Shown here: piece after piece, positions 6,700-11,709 of the stretch
Layout of the letters: each line of letters starts with the position of its first letter
How positions within the stretch are numbered: the stretch's first letter is position 1
Source of the DNA: CAZOYN01 sp964584135
GTDB lineage: Bacteria; Patescibacteriota; Saccharimonadia; Saccharimonadales; UBA4665
Direction: 5' to 3'
Assembly: GCA_964584135.1 (NCBI GenBank)
Contig: CAZOYN010000023.1
Coordinates: forward strand, 1 to 11,709
Length of the DNA stretch: 11,709 bases
Notes under the pieces: model-generated
What the model was told of the DNA's origin: nothing
Databases searched by the model: none
The model's input: only the letters and a program-made list of their open reading frames with translations
Position numbers and translations under genes: made by a program

Positions 6700-7022
6700 T
6701 ACTTGTTGCCCCAAGCAGCCATTTGCTTGAGGACAGGCAAGAGGTCGGCGCCTTTTTCGGTGAGTTTATATTCGCTGCGTGGCGGGACTTCAGCAAAACT
6801 TTGCTTGGTGACAATGCCGTGGCATTCTAGGTCGTCGAGGCGTTGGCTGAGGGTGCGTGGGTTAATCTTGCCCACTGATTTTTCGAGCTCACTAAAGCGT
6901 TTCGGGCCGCCCACCAAGTCGCGCAGGATCAGGGCGGTCCATTTATTGCCGACAATTTCCATGGCCGCGGCAATACAGCCGACGTGCGGTTCAACAGATT
7001 GAGAAAGGGTTGTAGTTTTCAT
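6687..7022 (-). CDS. HxlR-family winged-helix transcriptional regulator
   Basis: The 111-residue protein matches the HxlR (DUF24) family: GCIAAAMEIVGNKWT (15-29), LILRDLVGGPKRFSELEK (31-48), INPRTLSQRLDDLE in the recognition helix, GIVTK, the wing EVPPRSEYKLTEKG, and LLPVLKQMAAWG. Cys16 sits where redox- and electrophile-sensing HxlR members (HypR, YodB types) carry their conserved cysteine, so it may respond to oxidants or quinones; that is inference. The start has no ribosome binding site, but TATACT (7037-7032) lies nine bases upstream, suggesting a near-leaderless transcript. A perfect inverted repeat covers the start codon, pointing to autoregulation. It is divergent from a flavoprotein gene, the classic arrangement for a local regulator and its target, and overlaps msrB at the 3' end. 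Confidence 0.93.
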   Translation of the reverse strand: MKTTTLSQSVEPHVGCIAAAMEIVGNKWTALILRDLVGGPKRFSELEKSVGKINPRTLSQRLDDLECHGIVTKQSFAEVPPRSEYKLTEKGADLLPVLKQMAAWGNKYYSA

Positions 7023-7024
7023 AC

Positions 7025-7052
7025 TTTACAAAGTATAGTATTGAGCTATACT
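7025..7052 (+). promoter_or_regulatory. Promoter of the flavoprotein gene
   Basis: TTTACA (7025-7030) and TATACT (7047-7052), 16 bp apart, make a good sigma-70-type promoter. Transcription would start near 7059, about 39 bases before the ATG, leaving room for the ribosome binding site at 7086-7091. Both hexamers lie inside inverted repeats, so a bound repressor would block the polymerase. Confidence 0.55.
7032..7037 (-). promoter_or_regulatory. -10 box of hxlR
   Basis: On the minus strand TATACT reads from 7037 to 7032, nine bases before the hxlR ATG. It overlaps the -35/-10 spacer of the opposing flavoprotein promoter, so the two promoters face across the same repeats. No ribosome binding site and no clear -35 are visible. 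Confidence 0.45.
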
Positions 7053-7097
7053 AGTTATATTAGTAACTATAAAAAGTATAGCATAGAGGAGTATGAA

Positions 7098-7691
7098 ATG
7101 AAAGTAGCAGTAATAATCGGTACGATACGTGATGGTCGCAAAACGCCTGCTCAGGCTAACTGGGTCTTTAAAACATTGGAATCAATGGAGAATGTGCAGC
7201 CCGAAATAGTAGACCTCAAGGACTACCCAATGCCGTTTTTTGATGAGCCCGGCAGCCCGCGCTACAACCCCAGTAGAGAGGTTGACCCTGGAGCCCAGAA
7301 ATGGCTGGATAAACTAGCCGAGTTCGAGGCGTATGTCTTTGTGACCCCAGAGTACAATCACTCGGTGCCCGGCGCGTTGAAGAACGCGCTCGATTATGTG
7401 GACTGGCAGCTCAACCGCAAACCCGCGGCCGTGGTATCGCATGGTTCAGCCGGCGGCGCCAGGGCAGAGGTAGCGCTGAAGGAAATATTGTCCGAGAGCC
7501 GTATGGTGCCAATGCCGACTATCCCAGGCGTGGCTATGACACATATGAGTGAAAAGATTGACGCGGACGGCAACTTGAGCGAAGCGGAAAAGACGAGCCC
7601 CTATGGTCCGCAGGCTGCGCTGGAAACTTTGCTACAAGAGCTTAAGTGGTACAGCGACGCGCTGTCGGCCGCCCGAGTTCCGACCGTGTAG
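7098..7691 (+). CDS. NADPH-dependent FMN reductase-fold flavoprotein (quinone/azo reductase type)
   Basis: The 197-residue product has the flavodoxin-like fold of NADPH-dependent FMN reductases, cytoplasmic enzymes that pass electrons from NAD(P)H through FMN to quinones, azo compounds or metals. Seen: an opening beta strand VAVIIGT with the phosphate loop GTIRDGRKT (8-16), DLKDYPMPFFDEP (39-51), and the flavin-binding PEYNHSVPGALKNALDYV (84-101), followed by VVSHGSAGGARAE (112-124), another FMN-contacting loop. ATG 7098 is chosen because GAGGAG (7086-7091) lies six bases upstream and family members begin at this strand. The frame runs open back to 6984, but that extension crosses the promoter repeats and lacks family similarity. 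Divergent from the HxlR regulator, its probable controller. The physiological acceptor is unknown; an electrophile or quinone defence role is inferred. Confidence 0.9.
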   Translation: MKVAVIIGTIRDGRKTPAQANWVFKTLESMENVQPEIVDLKDYPMPFFDEPGSPRYNPSREVDPGAQKWLDKLAEFEAYVFVTPEYNHSVPGALKNALDYVDWQLNRKPAAVVSHGSAGGARAEVALKEILSESRMVPMPTIPGVAMTHMSEKIDADGNLSEAEKTSPYGPQAALETLLQELKWYSDALSAARVPTV

Positions 7692-7727
7692 GGCAAGGGT
7701 GTTGATGTTCAATTCTACCCACCTCTT

Positions 7728-7776
7728 AAAGTGACATACTAGTGATATCACTTAGGCATACTTTATGCATCACTTT
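7728..7776. promoter_or_regulatory. Dyad cluster of AGTGA/TCACT half-sites upstream of orn
   Basis: Within the 156-base gap after the flavoprotein gene lies a perfect 12-bp palindrome AGTGATATCACT (7741-7752), an outer inverted pair AAAGTGA (7728-7734) and TCACTTT (7770-7776), and a small dyad GCATA-CTT-TATGC (7756-7768). Half-sites begin at 7730 and 7741 (11 bp apart) and at 7749 and 7770 (21 bp apart), roughly whole helical turns. No T-run follows, so it does not look like a terminator. I read it as an unidentified operator. The rest of the gap (7692-7727, 7777-7831) shows nothing else I can support. Confidence 0.45.
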
Positions 7777-7831
7777 AGCAACATGACCAAAACAAAGTAG
7801 AGAGAAATGTCTCGTTCCGTCGAGATCGGTT

Positions 7832-7840
7832 TGCTATTAT
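7832..7840 (+). promoter_or_regulatory. Extended -10 promoter of orn, leaderless geometry
   Basis: TGC followed by TATTAT (7835-7840) is an extended -10 element, with exactly seven bases to the orn ATG and no ribosome binding site. This is the same geometry as at argS. No -35 is evident. Confidence 0.6.
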
Positions 7841-7847
7841 AAGCACA

Positions 7848-8411
7848 ATGATAGATAAAAACGGAGTCCCGACGAAGTTGTTGTGGGTGGACTTGGAAAT
7901 GACTGGCCTGGATCCAGCCAACGACTTGGTGTTGGAAGTAGCCGCTGAAGTTACCGACTTTAATTTTAAAACCCTAGCCAGCTATGAAAGCCGCGTGAGG
8001 CAGCCACGTGAGGCGGTGCTGGAACGGATGCAAAAAAATATTTGGTGGGCGGATTTTCCGGAAAACCGCGATGAATTTGTGCGCCGAGTGGATGACGGCA
8101 AGCCAGTGCAGCAAATTGAGCAGGAGTTAATCGTGCTGGTAGAGGAACATTTTGGCTCCGAACCGGCGGTATTAGCCGGCAACAGCATTCATAACGACCG
8201 CAAGTTTATTGCCCAGTGCTGGCCGGCCCTGGACCTTAAATTGCACTACCGCATGCTGGATGTCAGCGCCTGGAAGGTGTTGATGCAAGGTAAATATGGC
8301 GTGATATTTGAGAAAAAAGAAGTCCACCGGGCGTTTGACGATATTCAGGCCTCGATTGCTGAACTGCAACATTACTTGGAGTGGTTCCAGCATGGATCAC
8401 AAGACCGTTGA
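7848..8411 (+). CDS. orn: Oligoribonuclease (DEDDh 3'-5' exoribonuclease)
   Basis: The 187-residue product is an oligoribonuclease, which degrades very short RNAs (2-5 nt, and dinucleotides such as pGpG) to mononucleotides at the last step of cytoplasmic RNA decay. All DEDDh residues are present: D15 and E17 in WVDLEMTGLD (13-22), D117 in GNSIHNDRKFI (111-121), and H160 and D165 in HRAFDDIQASIAEL (160-173). HYRMLDVS (133-140) matches the conserved Orn segment. Length is usual for Orn. The start lies seven bases after an extended -10 box with no ribosome binding site, suggesting a leaderless message. The end overlaps the downstream YjbR-family gene by 20 bases, so the two are translated from one transcript. 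Confidence 0.95.
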   Translation: MIDKNGVPTKLLWVDLEMTGLDPANDLVLEVAAEVTDFNFKTLASYESRVRQPREAVLERMQKNIWWADFPENRDEFVRRVDDGKPVQQIEQELIVLVEEHFGSEPAVLAGNSIHNDRKFIAQCWPALDLKLHYRMLDVSAWKVLMQGKYGVIFEKKEVHRAFDDIQASIAELQHYLEWFQHGSQDR

Positions 8412-8709
8412 AACCTATATCTTGAGTATGCCCAACGCCCGGCTGGAGTACCCGTTTGGTGAAGATGTGGCGGTGTACAAGGTAGGCGATAAAATGTTTG
8501 CCCTAATTTCTGAAGGGAAGAGTCCGGTGCAAGTAAGCCTAAAATGCGACCCAGAACTGAGCAAAGTCTTACGCGAAAAGTACGATGAAGTGATGCCCGG
8601 TTATCATCTCAATAAGAAGCATTGGAATACGCTGATTTTAGCCGGCCAGCTGAGCTGGGACGAAGTCAAAGACCTTATCCGCCACTCATATAACTTAGTT
8701 ACGAGCTGA
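8392..8709 (+). CDS. MmcQ/YjbR-family DNA-binding-like protein
   Basis: The 105-residue product matches the MmcQ/YjbR family, small cytoplasmic proteins with a CyaY-like double-wing fold whose biochemical role is not established. Seen: the family signature EYPFGEDVAVYKVGDKMFALI (19-39), VQVSLKCDPE (46-55), LREKYDEVMPGYHLNKKHWNT (60-80) and the closing helix LSWDEVKDLIRHSYNLV. ATG 8392 is chosen because the family begins a few residues before this helix and a GGAG (8378-8381) lies 10 bases upstream inside orn; the frame is open further back but only as an antisense-free read through orn. It overlaps orn by 20 bases and overlaps the opposing membrane-protein gene by 11 bases at its 3' end. Ends with TGA, confirming that codon as a stop. 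Confidence 0.9.
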   Translation: MDHKTVETYILSMPNARLEYPFGEDVAVYKVGDKMFALISEGKSPVQVSLKCDPELSKVLREKYDEVMPGYHLNKKHWNTLILAGQLSWDEVKDLIRHSYNLVTS

Positions 8710-9307
8710 GCTGGGTGAGCAATAGCTGGGCTTGGTTGTAATCGTCATTGAGTAGCTTGCGGCCAACCGGGCCTTGGGCTTTCAAGTAGGCTAGCTTCAG
8801 GGCCTGCTGGTACTGGCCGAGCTGGGCAAGGATGACTGATTTGAACGTATCATCGTAGGTTCCAGCCGTGGCGGCGGCTGCTAACTGTTGGTCGGTGGCG
8901 GCGCTGATACGAGCGCTGAGTTGCTGAGACGTGACTTTGTGGTGGTTACGCTTCAGGTAGCTAGTGAGGTTAGATTGGCCGCTGGTAACCGCTAGCTGTA
9001 GGGTGGCGGCGAGGTTGGCGTTATCGGCCGATACTTTTGACTGCGTACTGGCTGTAGCCTGGTTAGCCAGATGGATAAGTTCCTGCTGCTCCTGGGCGAC
9101 GGCAATGAACGACGGCCCGTAGTCGCTAGTGCTTGATAACAGATTGATTATCACCGTTGCGATGATAATGAGGACCAGCAGGCCGAGGCCGACCAGGAGT
9201 AGTCGTTGCTGCAGGGAATTGCCAGCAAATAGGCTACGCCGCCCAGGTTTGGCCGGGTTGATAATGAAGTCGTAATTTGGCTGTCCGATTGGTTGCTGCA
9301 GTTGCAT
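8699..9307 (-). CDS. Unknown single-pass membrane protein with extracytoplasmic helical domain
   Basis: The function is not recognised. The 202-residue product has a short N-terminal part with PNYDFIINPAKPGRR (10-24), one transmembrane helix at about 35-58 (LLLVGLGLLVLIIIATVII core), and an outer domain rich in A, Q, S, T and L predicted to be helical, including YDDTFKSVILAQLGQYQQALKLAYLKAQG (residues about 151-179). Basic residues K20, R23, R24 and R35 before the membrane segment argue for an N-in orientation with the domain outside. It is not a cleaved signal peptide. No cysteines or catalytic motif are seen. The start has no ribosome binding site but follows an extended -10-like element by seven bases. 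Divergent from dnaG across 60 bases. NPxKP-type tails before a single helix are, to my recollection, common in Saccharibacteria; a search would be needed to confirm. Confidence 0.8.
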   Translation of the reverse strand: MQLQQPIGQPNYDFIINPAKPGRRSLFAGNSLQQRLLLVGLGLLVLIIIATVIINLLSSTSDYGPSFIAVAQEQQELIHLANQATASTQSKVSADNANLAATLQLAVTSGQSNLTSYLKRNHHKVTSQQLSARISAATDQQLAAAATAGTYDDTFKSVILAQLGQYQQALKLAYLKAQGPVGRKLLNDDYNQAQLLLTQLSS

Positions 9308-9314
9308 GACTTCT

Positions 9315-9323
9315 ATTTAAACA
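9315..9323 (-). promoter_or_regulatory. Extended -10-like element of the membrane protein gene
   Basis: On the minus strand TGT followed by TTAAAT (9320-9315, four of six matches to TATAAT) lies seven bases before the ATG at 9307. The hexamer is weak, but the TG extension and distance reproduce the argS and orn geometry. Confidence 0.4.
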
Positions 9324-9355
9324 TACTTATGCTTTCTACTTTTGGCGTTTCACCT

Positions 9356-9361
9356 TAGACT
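9356..9361 (+). promoter_or_regulatory. -10 box of dnaG
   Basis: TAGACT (four of six matches to TATAAT) ends six bases before the dnaG ATG, with no ribosome binding site between. It again suggests transcription starting at the start codon. No convincing -35 is visible. Confidence 0.45.
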
Positions 9362-9367
9362 AACACT

Positions 9368-11173
9368 ATGGACGTGGTCGAAGAGATAAAGAACCGCTTG
9401 GCGATTGAAGACGTGATCGGTGAGTACGTGCAACTCAAGCGGGCCGGGCGTAACTGGCGCGGCTTGAGCCCTTTTAGTAATGAAAAAACGCCGAGCTTTA
9501 TGGTTAGCCCGGAAAAACAGATCTGGCATGACTTCTCTTCGAGCAAAGGCGGCAATATCTTCAGCTTTATTATGGAAGTTGAAGGGCTGGATTTTAAGGG
9601 GGCGCTGGAACTGCTGGCCCGCAAAGCTGGCATTGATATCAAACAATACCGCGGCCAATCACGGCGCGGTGGACCGGACAAAGAACGGCTGCATGAGTTA
9701 CTGGAATTAGCGGCCAAGTTTTACCAGGTGCATTTTTCGCAAAATAAAACCGCCCTCAGCTATGTGTTAAAAAAACGGGCTTTTAGCAAAGACACGGCGC
9801 TGGAATGGCGGCTGGGCTATTCGCCAAATAATGGCTCGGCCTTGCTTAATTTTGCTAAAAGCAAGGGTTTTACAGAGGCGGAACTGAAGCAGGCTGGCCT
9901 AAGCGCCCAAGGTTACCGTGGGGGTGTCCAAGACATGTTCCGTGGCCGACTGATAGTCCCGCTGCAGGATCCGCAGGGCCGAATCATCGGCTTTACAGCC
10001 CGGCTATTACATGAAGATCCGCAGGCGCCTAAGTACATAAACACGCCGCAAACGGTTTTATACGACAAAAGCCGGCATATATACGGTATGCACCTGGCCA
10101 AGGAATCAATCCGCAAAAGTAAGTTCGTGGTGCTGGTGGAAGGCAACCTGGATGTTATTGCCAGCCACCAAGCCGGCGTGCGGCAAGTAGTGGCAACGGC
10201 CGGCACGGCCTTAACCGAGCCGCACCTGAAGGCATTGAGCCGTTTTACCGGCGATATCCGCCTGAGTTTTGACGCCGATAAAGCTGGCGTGGCCGCCACC
10301 GAACGGGCGATTCCCATAGCCTCCCGGGTAAAAGTTTCACTGAGCATGATAGACATCCCGAGCGGCAAAGATCCAGACGAACTGATCCAGCAAGACCCAA
10401 AATTATGGGAGGCGGCCATCGAGAAGCACCAGTATGCCCTGGATTGGCTGATGGAGCGTTATAAAAAGCTGCTCGATATTACCTCGGCCCAAGGCAAACG
10501 GCAGTTCAGTGACGTGTTGTTGCCGGTGGTGAAGGCCTTGGCTGATCCGGTAGAGCGTGACCATTACCTAAACCAGATTGCCGAATCAATTGCTGTGAGC
10601 CGCGACGCGCTAGAGCAAAAATTCGCCAAAACCGAAGGATCGGAGCCAGCCGTCCGCCGCCGCGCGGTAAAGGTCGCTCCACAGCAACTCGATAAAATTA
10701 CCATCGAAAAGCAAAAAACCCAGGACCATTTCTTAAGCCTGATGCTCATGCGGCCAACGCTGCGCGAATTCCTGGATCTAATCACGGCGGACATGTTCAT
10801 TACCGACAACGCTCAGCAATTATTAGAGTTCCTGCTGGATAACCGTGACTTTTATGGAAAACCTGAGCAGGCCAAGGGGCTGCAAAAAGTCGCAGATTAT
10901 GTTAAAATCCTAGTATTACTCTACGAGGAACTCTACCAGGGTCTCGAGCTCAACGAGCTTCATTACGAAGCCGCTCGATTGCAGGCTAAGGTGGTAGAAC
11001 AATTTGTCAAAACCCAAAAAGCAGAACTGGCCAACAGCCTGGCGACCGCGAGCGGAGAAGCGGAGCGACAGCTGTTGGTCCAGGTAAAAACCTACGACGC
11101 GTTACTTAACCAAGTGAAAGGGGGAACCGATGCCGGGTTCCAAAGCCAAACCGAACAAACCGAAGGAAGATGA
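9368..11173 (+). CDS. dnaG: DNA primase DnaG lacking zinc-ribbon ligands
   Basis: The 601-residue primase makes RNA primers at the replication fork with the DnaB helicase. Domain order: N-terminal zinc-ribbon-like domain (about 1-95), catalytic core with the RNA-polymerase basic region (MFRGRLIVPLQD 190-201, IIGFTARLL 206-214, KYINTPQT 222-229) and TOPRIM (VEGNLDVIA 257-265 with Glu258; FDADKAG 301-307 with Asp302 and Asp304; PSGKDPDE 331-338), then a helical C-terminal helicase-binding region. The TOPRIM metal residues are intact, so catalysis should be preserved. Odd: all four zinc ligands are gone. The usual CPFH reads SPFS (34-37) and the CFGC pair reads DFSS (55-58), while EKTPSFMVSPEKQIWH between them is conserved. 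EGNLDV also departs from the common EGYMDV. The start follows a -10 box without a ribosome binding site. The 3' end overlaps rpoD by 44 bases. Confidence 0.96.
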   Translation: MDVVEEIKNRLAIEDVIGEYVQLKRAGRNWRGLSPFSNEKTPSFMVSPEKQIWHDFSSSKGGNIFSFIMEVEGLDFKGALELLARKAGIDIKQYRGQSRRGGPDKERLHELLELAAKFYQVHFSQNKTALSYVLKKRAFSKDTALEWRLGYSPNNGSALLNFAKSKGFTEAELKQAGLSAQGYRGGVQDMFRGRLIVPLQDPQGRIIGFTARLLHEDPQAPKYINTPQTVLYDKSRHIYGMHLAKESIRKSKFVVLVEGNLDVIASHQAGVRQVVATAGTALTEPHLKALSRFTGDIRLSFDADKAGVAATERAIPIASRVKVSLSMIDIPSGKDPDELIQQDPKLWEAAIEKHQYALDWLMERYKKLLDITSAQGKRQFSDVLLPVVKALADPVERDHYLNQIAESIAVSRDALEQKFAKTEGSEPAVRRRAVKVAPQQLDKITIEKQKTQDHFLSLMLMRPTLREFLDLITADMFITDNAQQLLEFLLDNRDFYGKPEQAKGLQKVADYVKILVLLYEELYQGLELNELHYEAARLQAKVVEQFVKTQKAELANSLATASGEAERQLLVQVKTYDALLNQVKGGTDAGFQSQTEQTEGR

Positions 11174-11709
11174 CCGCGCTTTATTAGAGCAGGCTAAAGC
11201 CGAGCTACTGGAGCAGGCTAAAAAAGCCGGCCACATTGACCAAAAAGAAATTGCCGCCAAGATTCCAGAAACGGCCGAAAACGTCGAGATACTGGACGCT
11301 TTACTCACCGAACTCGCCGACCTCAACATTGAACTCACCAACACCGAACCTGATGCCGAGGGCCTTAGCGATGAATGGGTGTTGGACGAAACCGAAGAGG
11401 AAGACTTGGCGACTGACACCCAGGTGTACCTGGACGATGACGTCGCCGACGATTCAGTCCGCCTATACCTGCGCGAAATCGGCAAAATCCCGCTCTTAAA
11501 CGCTGAGGAGGAGCTAGCGCTGGCCCAACGGGTGGTGGCCGGCGAAAAAGACGCCAAAGACAAGATGGCCGAAGCCAACATGCGCCTGGTAGTTTCGATT
11601 GCTAAGCGTTATGTTGGCCGTGGCCTGGACCTTTTGGACCTCATCCAGGAAGGCAACACCGGTCTGCTGCGCGCCGTTGAAAAGTTTGACCCAGACAAGG
11701 GCTTTAAAT
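11130..11709 (+). CDS. rpoD: Principal RNA polymerase sigma factor (sigma-70), 5' part
   Basis: The frame runs open to the window end and gives the first 193 residues of the housekeeping sigma factor, which directs RNA polymerase to -35/-10 promoters. Seen: a Lys/Pro-rich start, a region 1.1-like acidic helical segment (about residues 16-70), an acidic linker rich in D and E, region 1.2 (DDSVRLYLREIGKIPLL, about 109-125), and regions 2.1-2.2 (NMRLVVSIAKRYVGRGLDLLDLIQEGNTGLLRAVEKFDP). Promoter-melting and -10/-35 binding regions fall outside. AGGGGG (11119-11124) sits five bases before ATG 11130, inside dnaG, so the two genes are translationally linked. dnaG-rpoD adjacency is the conserved core of the macromolecular synthesis operon; rpsU is not in front here. 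Confidence 0.93.
   Translation, partial: MPGSKAKPNKPKEDDRALLEQAKAELLEQAKKAGHIDQKEIAAKIPETAENVEILDALLTELADLNIELTNTEPDAEGLSDEWVLDETEEEDLATDTQVYLDDDVADDSVRLYLREIGKIPLLNAEEELALAQRVVAGEKDAKDKMAEANMRLVVSIAKRYVGRGLDLLDLIQEGNTGLLRAVEKFDPDKGFK
11187..11222 (+). repeat. Short tandem duplication inside rpoD region 1.1
   Basis: GAGCAGGCTAAA occurs at 11187-11198 and again at 11211-11222, 24 bases apart and in frame, coding LEQAK twice in a row of helix (LLEQAKAELLEQAKKAG). It looks like an eight-residue internal duplication that lengthens a helix by about two turns. Confidence 0.6.

Larger units (their letters stand above)
7021..7081. promoter_or_regulatory. Operator-like repeat cluster between hxlR and flavoprotein gene
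   Basis: Several dyads crowd this spacer. ATACTTT-AC-AAAGTAT (7021-7036) is a perfect 7-bp inverted repeat touching the hxlR start codon. AGTATAG (7032-7038) and CTATACT (7046-7052) form a second perfect pair. TAGTTA (7052-7057) and TAACTA (7064-7069) form a third. AGTATAG recurs at 7075-7081, 43 bp (about four helical turns) from its first copy. These overlap the predicted promoters on both strands, so the likely binder is the adjacent HxlR protein acting on both genes. Which dyad is the true site cannot be decided here. Confidence 0.65.

Noticed and set aside
6984..7097. A 38-codon N-terminal extension of the flavoprotein.
   Set aside because: It runs through the hxlR start codon, the promoter and the inverted repeats, shows no family similarity, and ATG 7098 has a well-placed GAGGAG.
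7741..7752. The palindrome AGTGATATCACT as a terminator for the flavoprotein gene.
   Set aside because: A 12-bp AT-rich perfect palindrome has no loop of its own and is not followed by a T-run; an operator fits better.
7807..7842. An 11-codon reading frame (start MSRSVEIG) ending in the orn promoter, considered as a leader peptide.
   Set aside because: No convincing ribosome binding site or attenuator hairpins accompany it, and its stop falls within the orn -10 box, so chance is the simpler explanation.

Overview
The window reads as a compact bacterial chromosome segment, most likely from the Candidate Phyla Radiation (Patescibacteria), with Saccharibacteria (TM7) the best guess. That placement rests on recognising protein flavours (a zinc-ligand-free DnaG, a bifunctional phosphoglucose/phosphomannose isomerase, two lineage-type hypothetical proteins), on very short or overlapping gene junctions, and on repeated start codons placed 6-9 bases after a -10 box, as in leaderless transcripts. 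No tree or database search was possible. TGA acts as a stop (ends of dnaG and of the YjbR gene) and no gene is interrupted by TGA, so the UGA=glycine code of Gracilibacteria/SR1 does not apply.

Layout. Positions 1-58 hold what looks like the last residues of a MetK-like protein. At 59-197 a compact control region stacks a hairpin terminator, a sigma-70-type promoter and a CIRCE operator ahead of groES-groEL (198-2179). A converging gene for an unknown Pro/Thr-rich protein (2187-2711, minus) shares an AT-rich divergent region with the bifunctional phosphoglucose/phosphomannose isomerase (2794-3825). Arginyl-tRNA synthetase (3858-5528), a PIG-L/LmbE deacetylase (5537-6265) and methionine-R-sulfoxide reductase MsrB (6283-6699) follow on the plus strand.

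A redox-flavoured divergent pair comes next: an HxlR-family regulator (6687-7022, minus; its 3' end overlaps msrB) and an NADPH-dependent FMN-reductase-fold flavoprotein (7098-7691), separated by a spacer packed with inverted repeats. A 156-base intergenic region with a second dyad cluster precedes oligoribonuclease orn (7848-8411), which overlaps a MmcQ/YjbR-family gene (8392-8709). A converging single-pass membrane protein gene of unknown function (8699-9307, minus) is divergent from dnaG (9368-11173), and dnaG overlaps the start of the principal sigma factor gene rpoD (from 11130, cut by the window end).

Most of this is housekeeping: protein folding, sugar-phosphate interconversion, translation, RNA turnover, replication priming and transcription initiation. 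The genuinely unusual items are the primase whose zinc-ribbon ligands are all replaced, the nested terminator/promoter/operator upstream of groES, the recurring leaderless promoter geometry, the operator-like repeats around hxlR, an unexplained dyad cluster upstream of orn, and MsrB cysteine rearrangements. There is no mobile element, CRISPR array, rRNA or tRNA visible, and no gene-free stretch longer than 156 bases.
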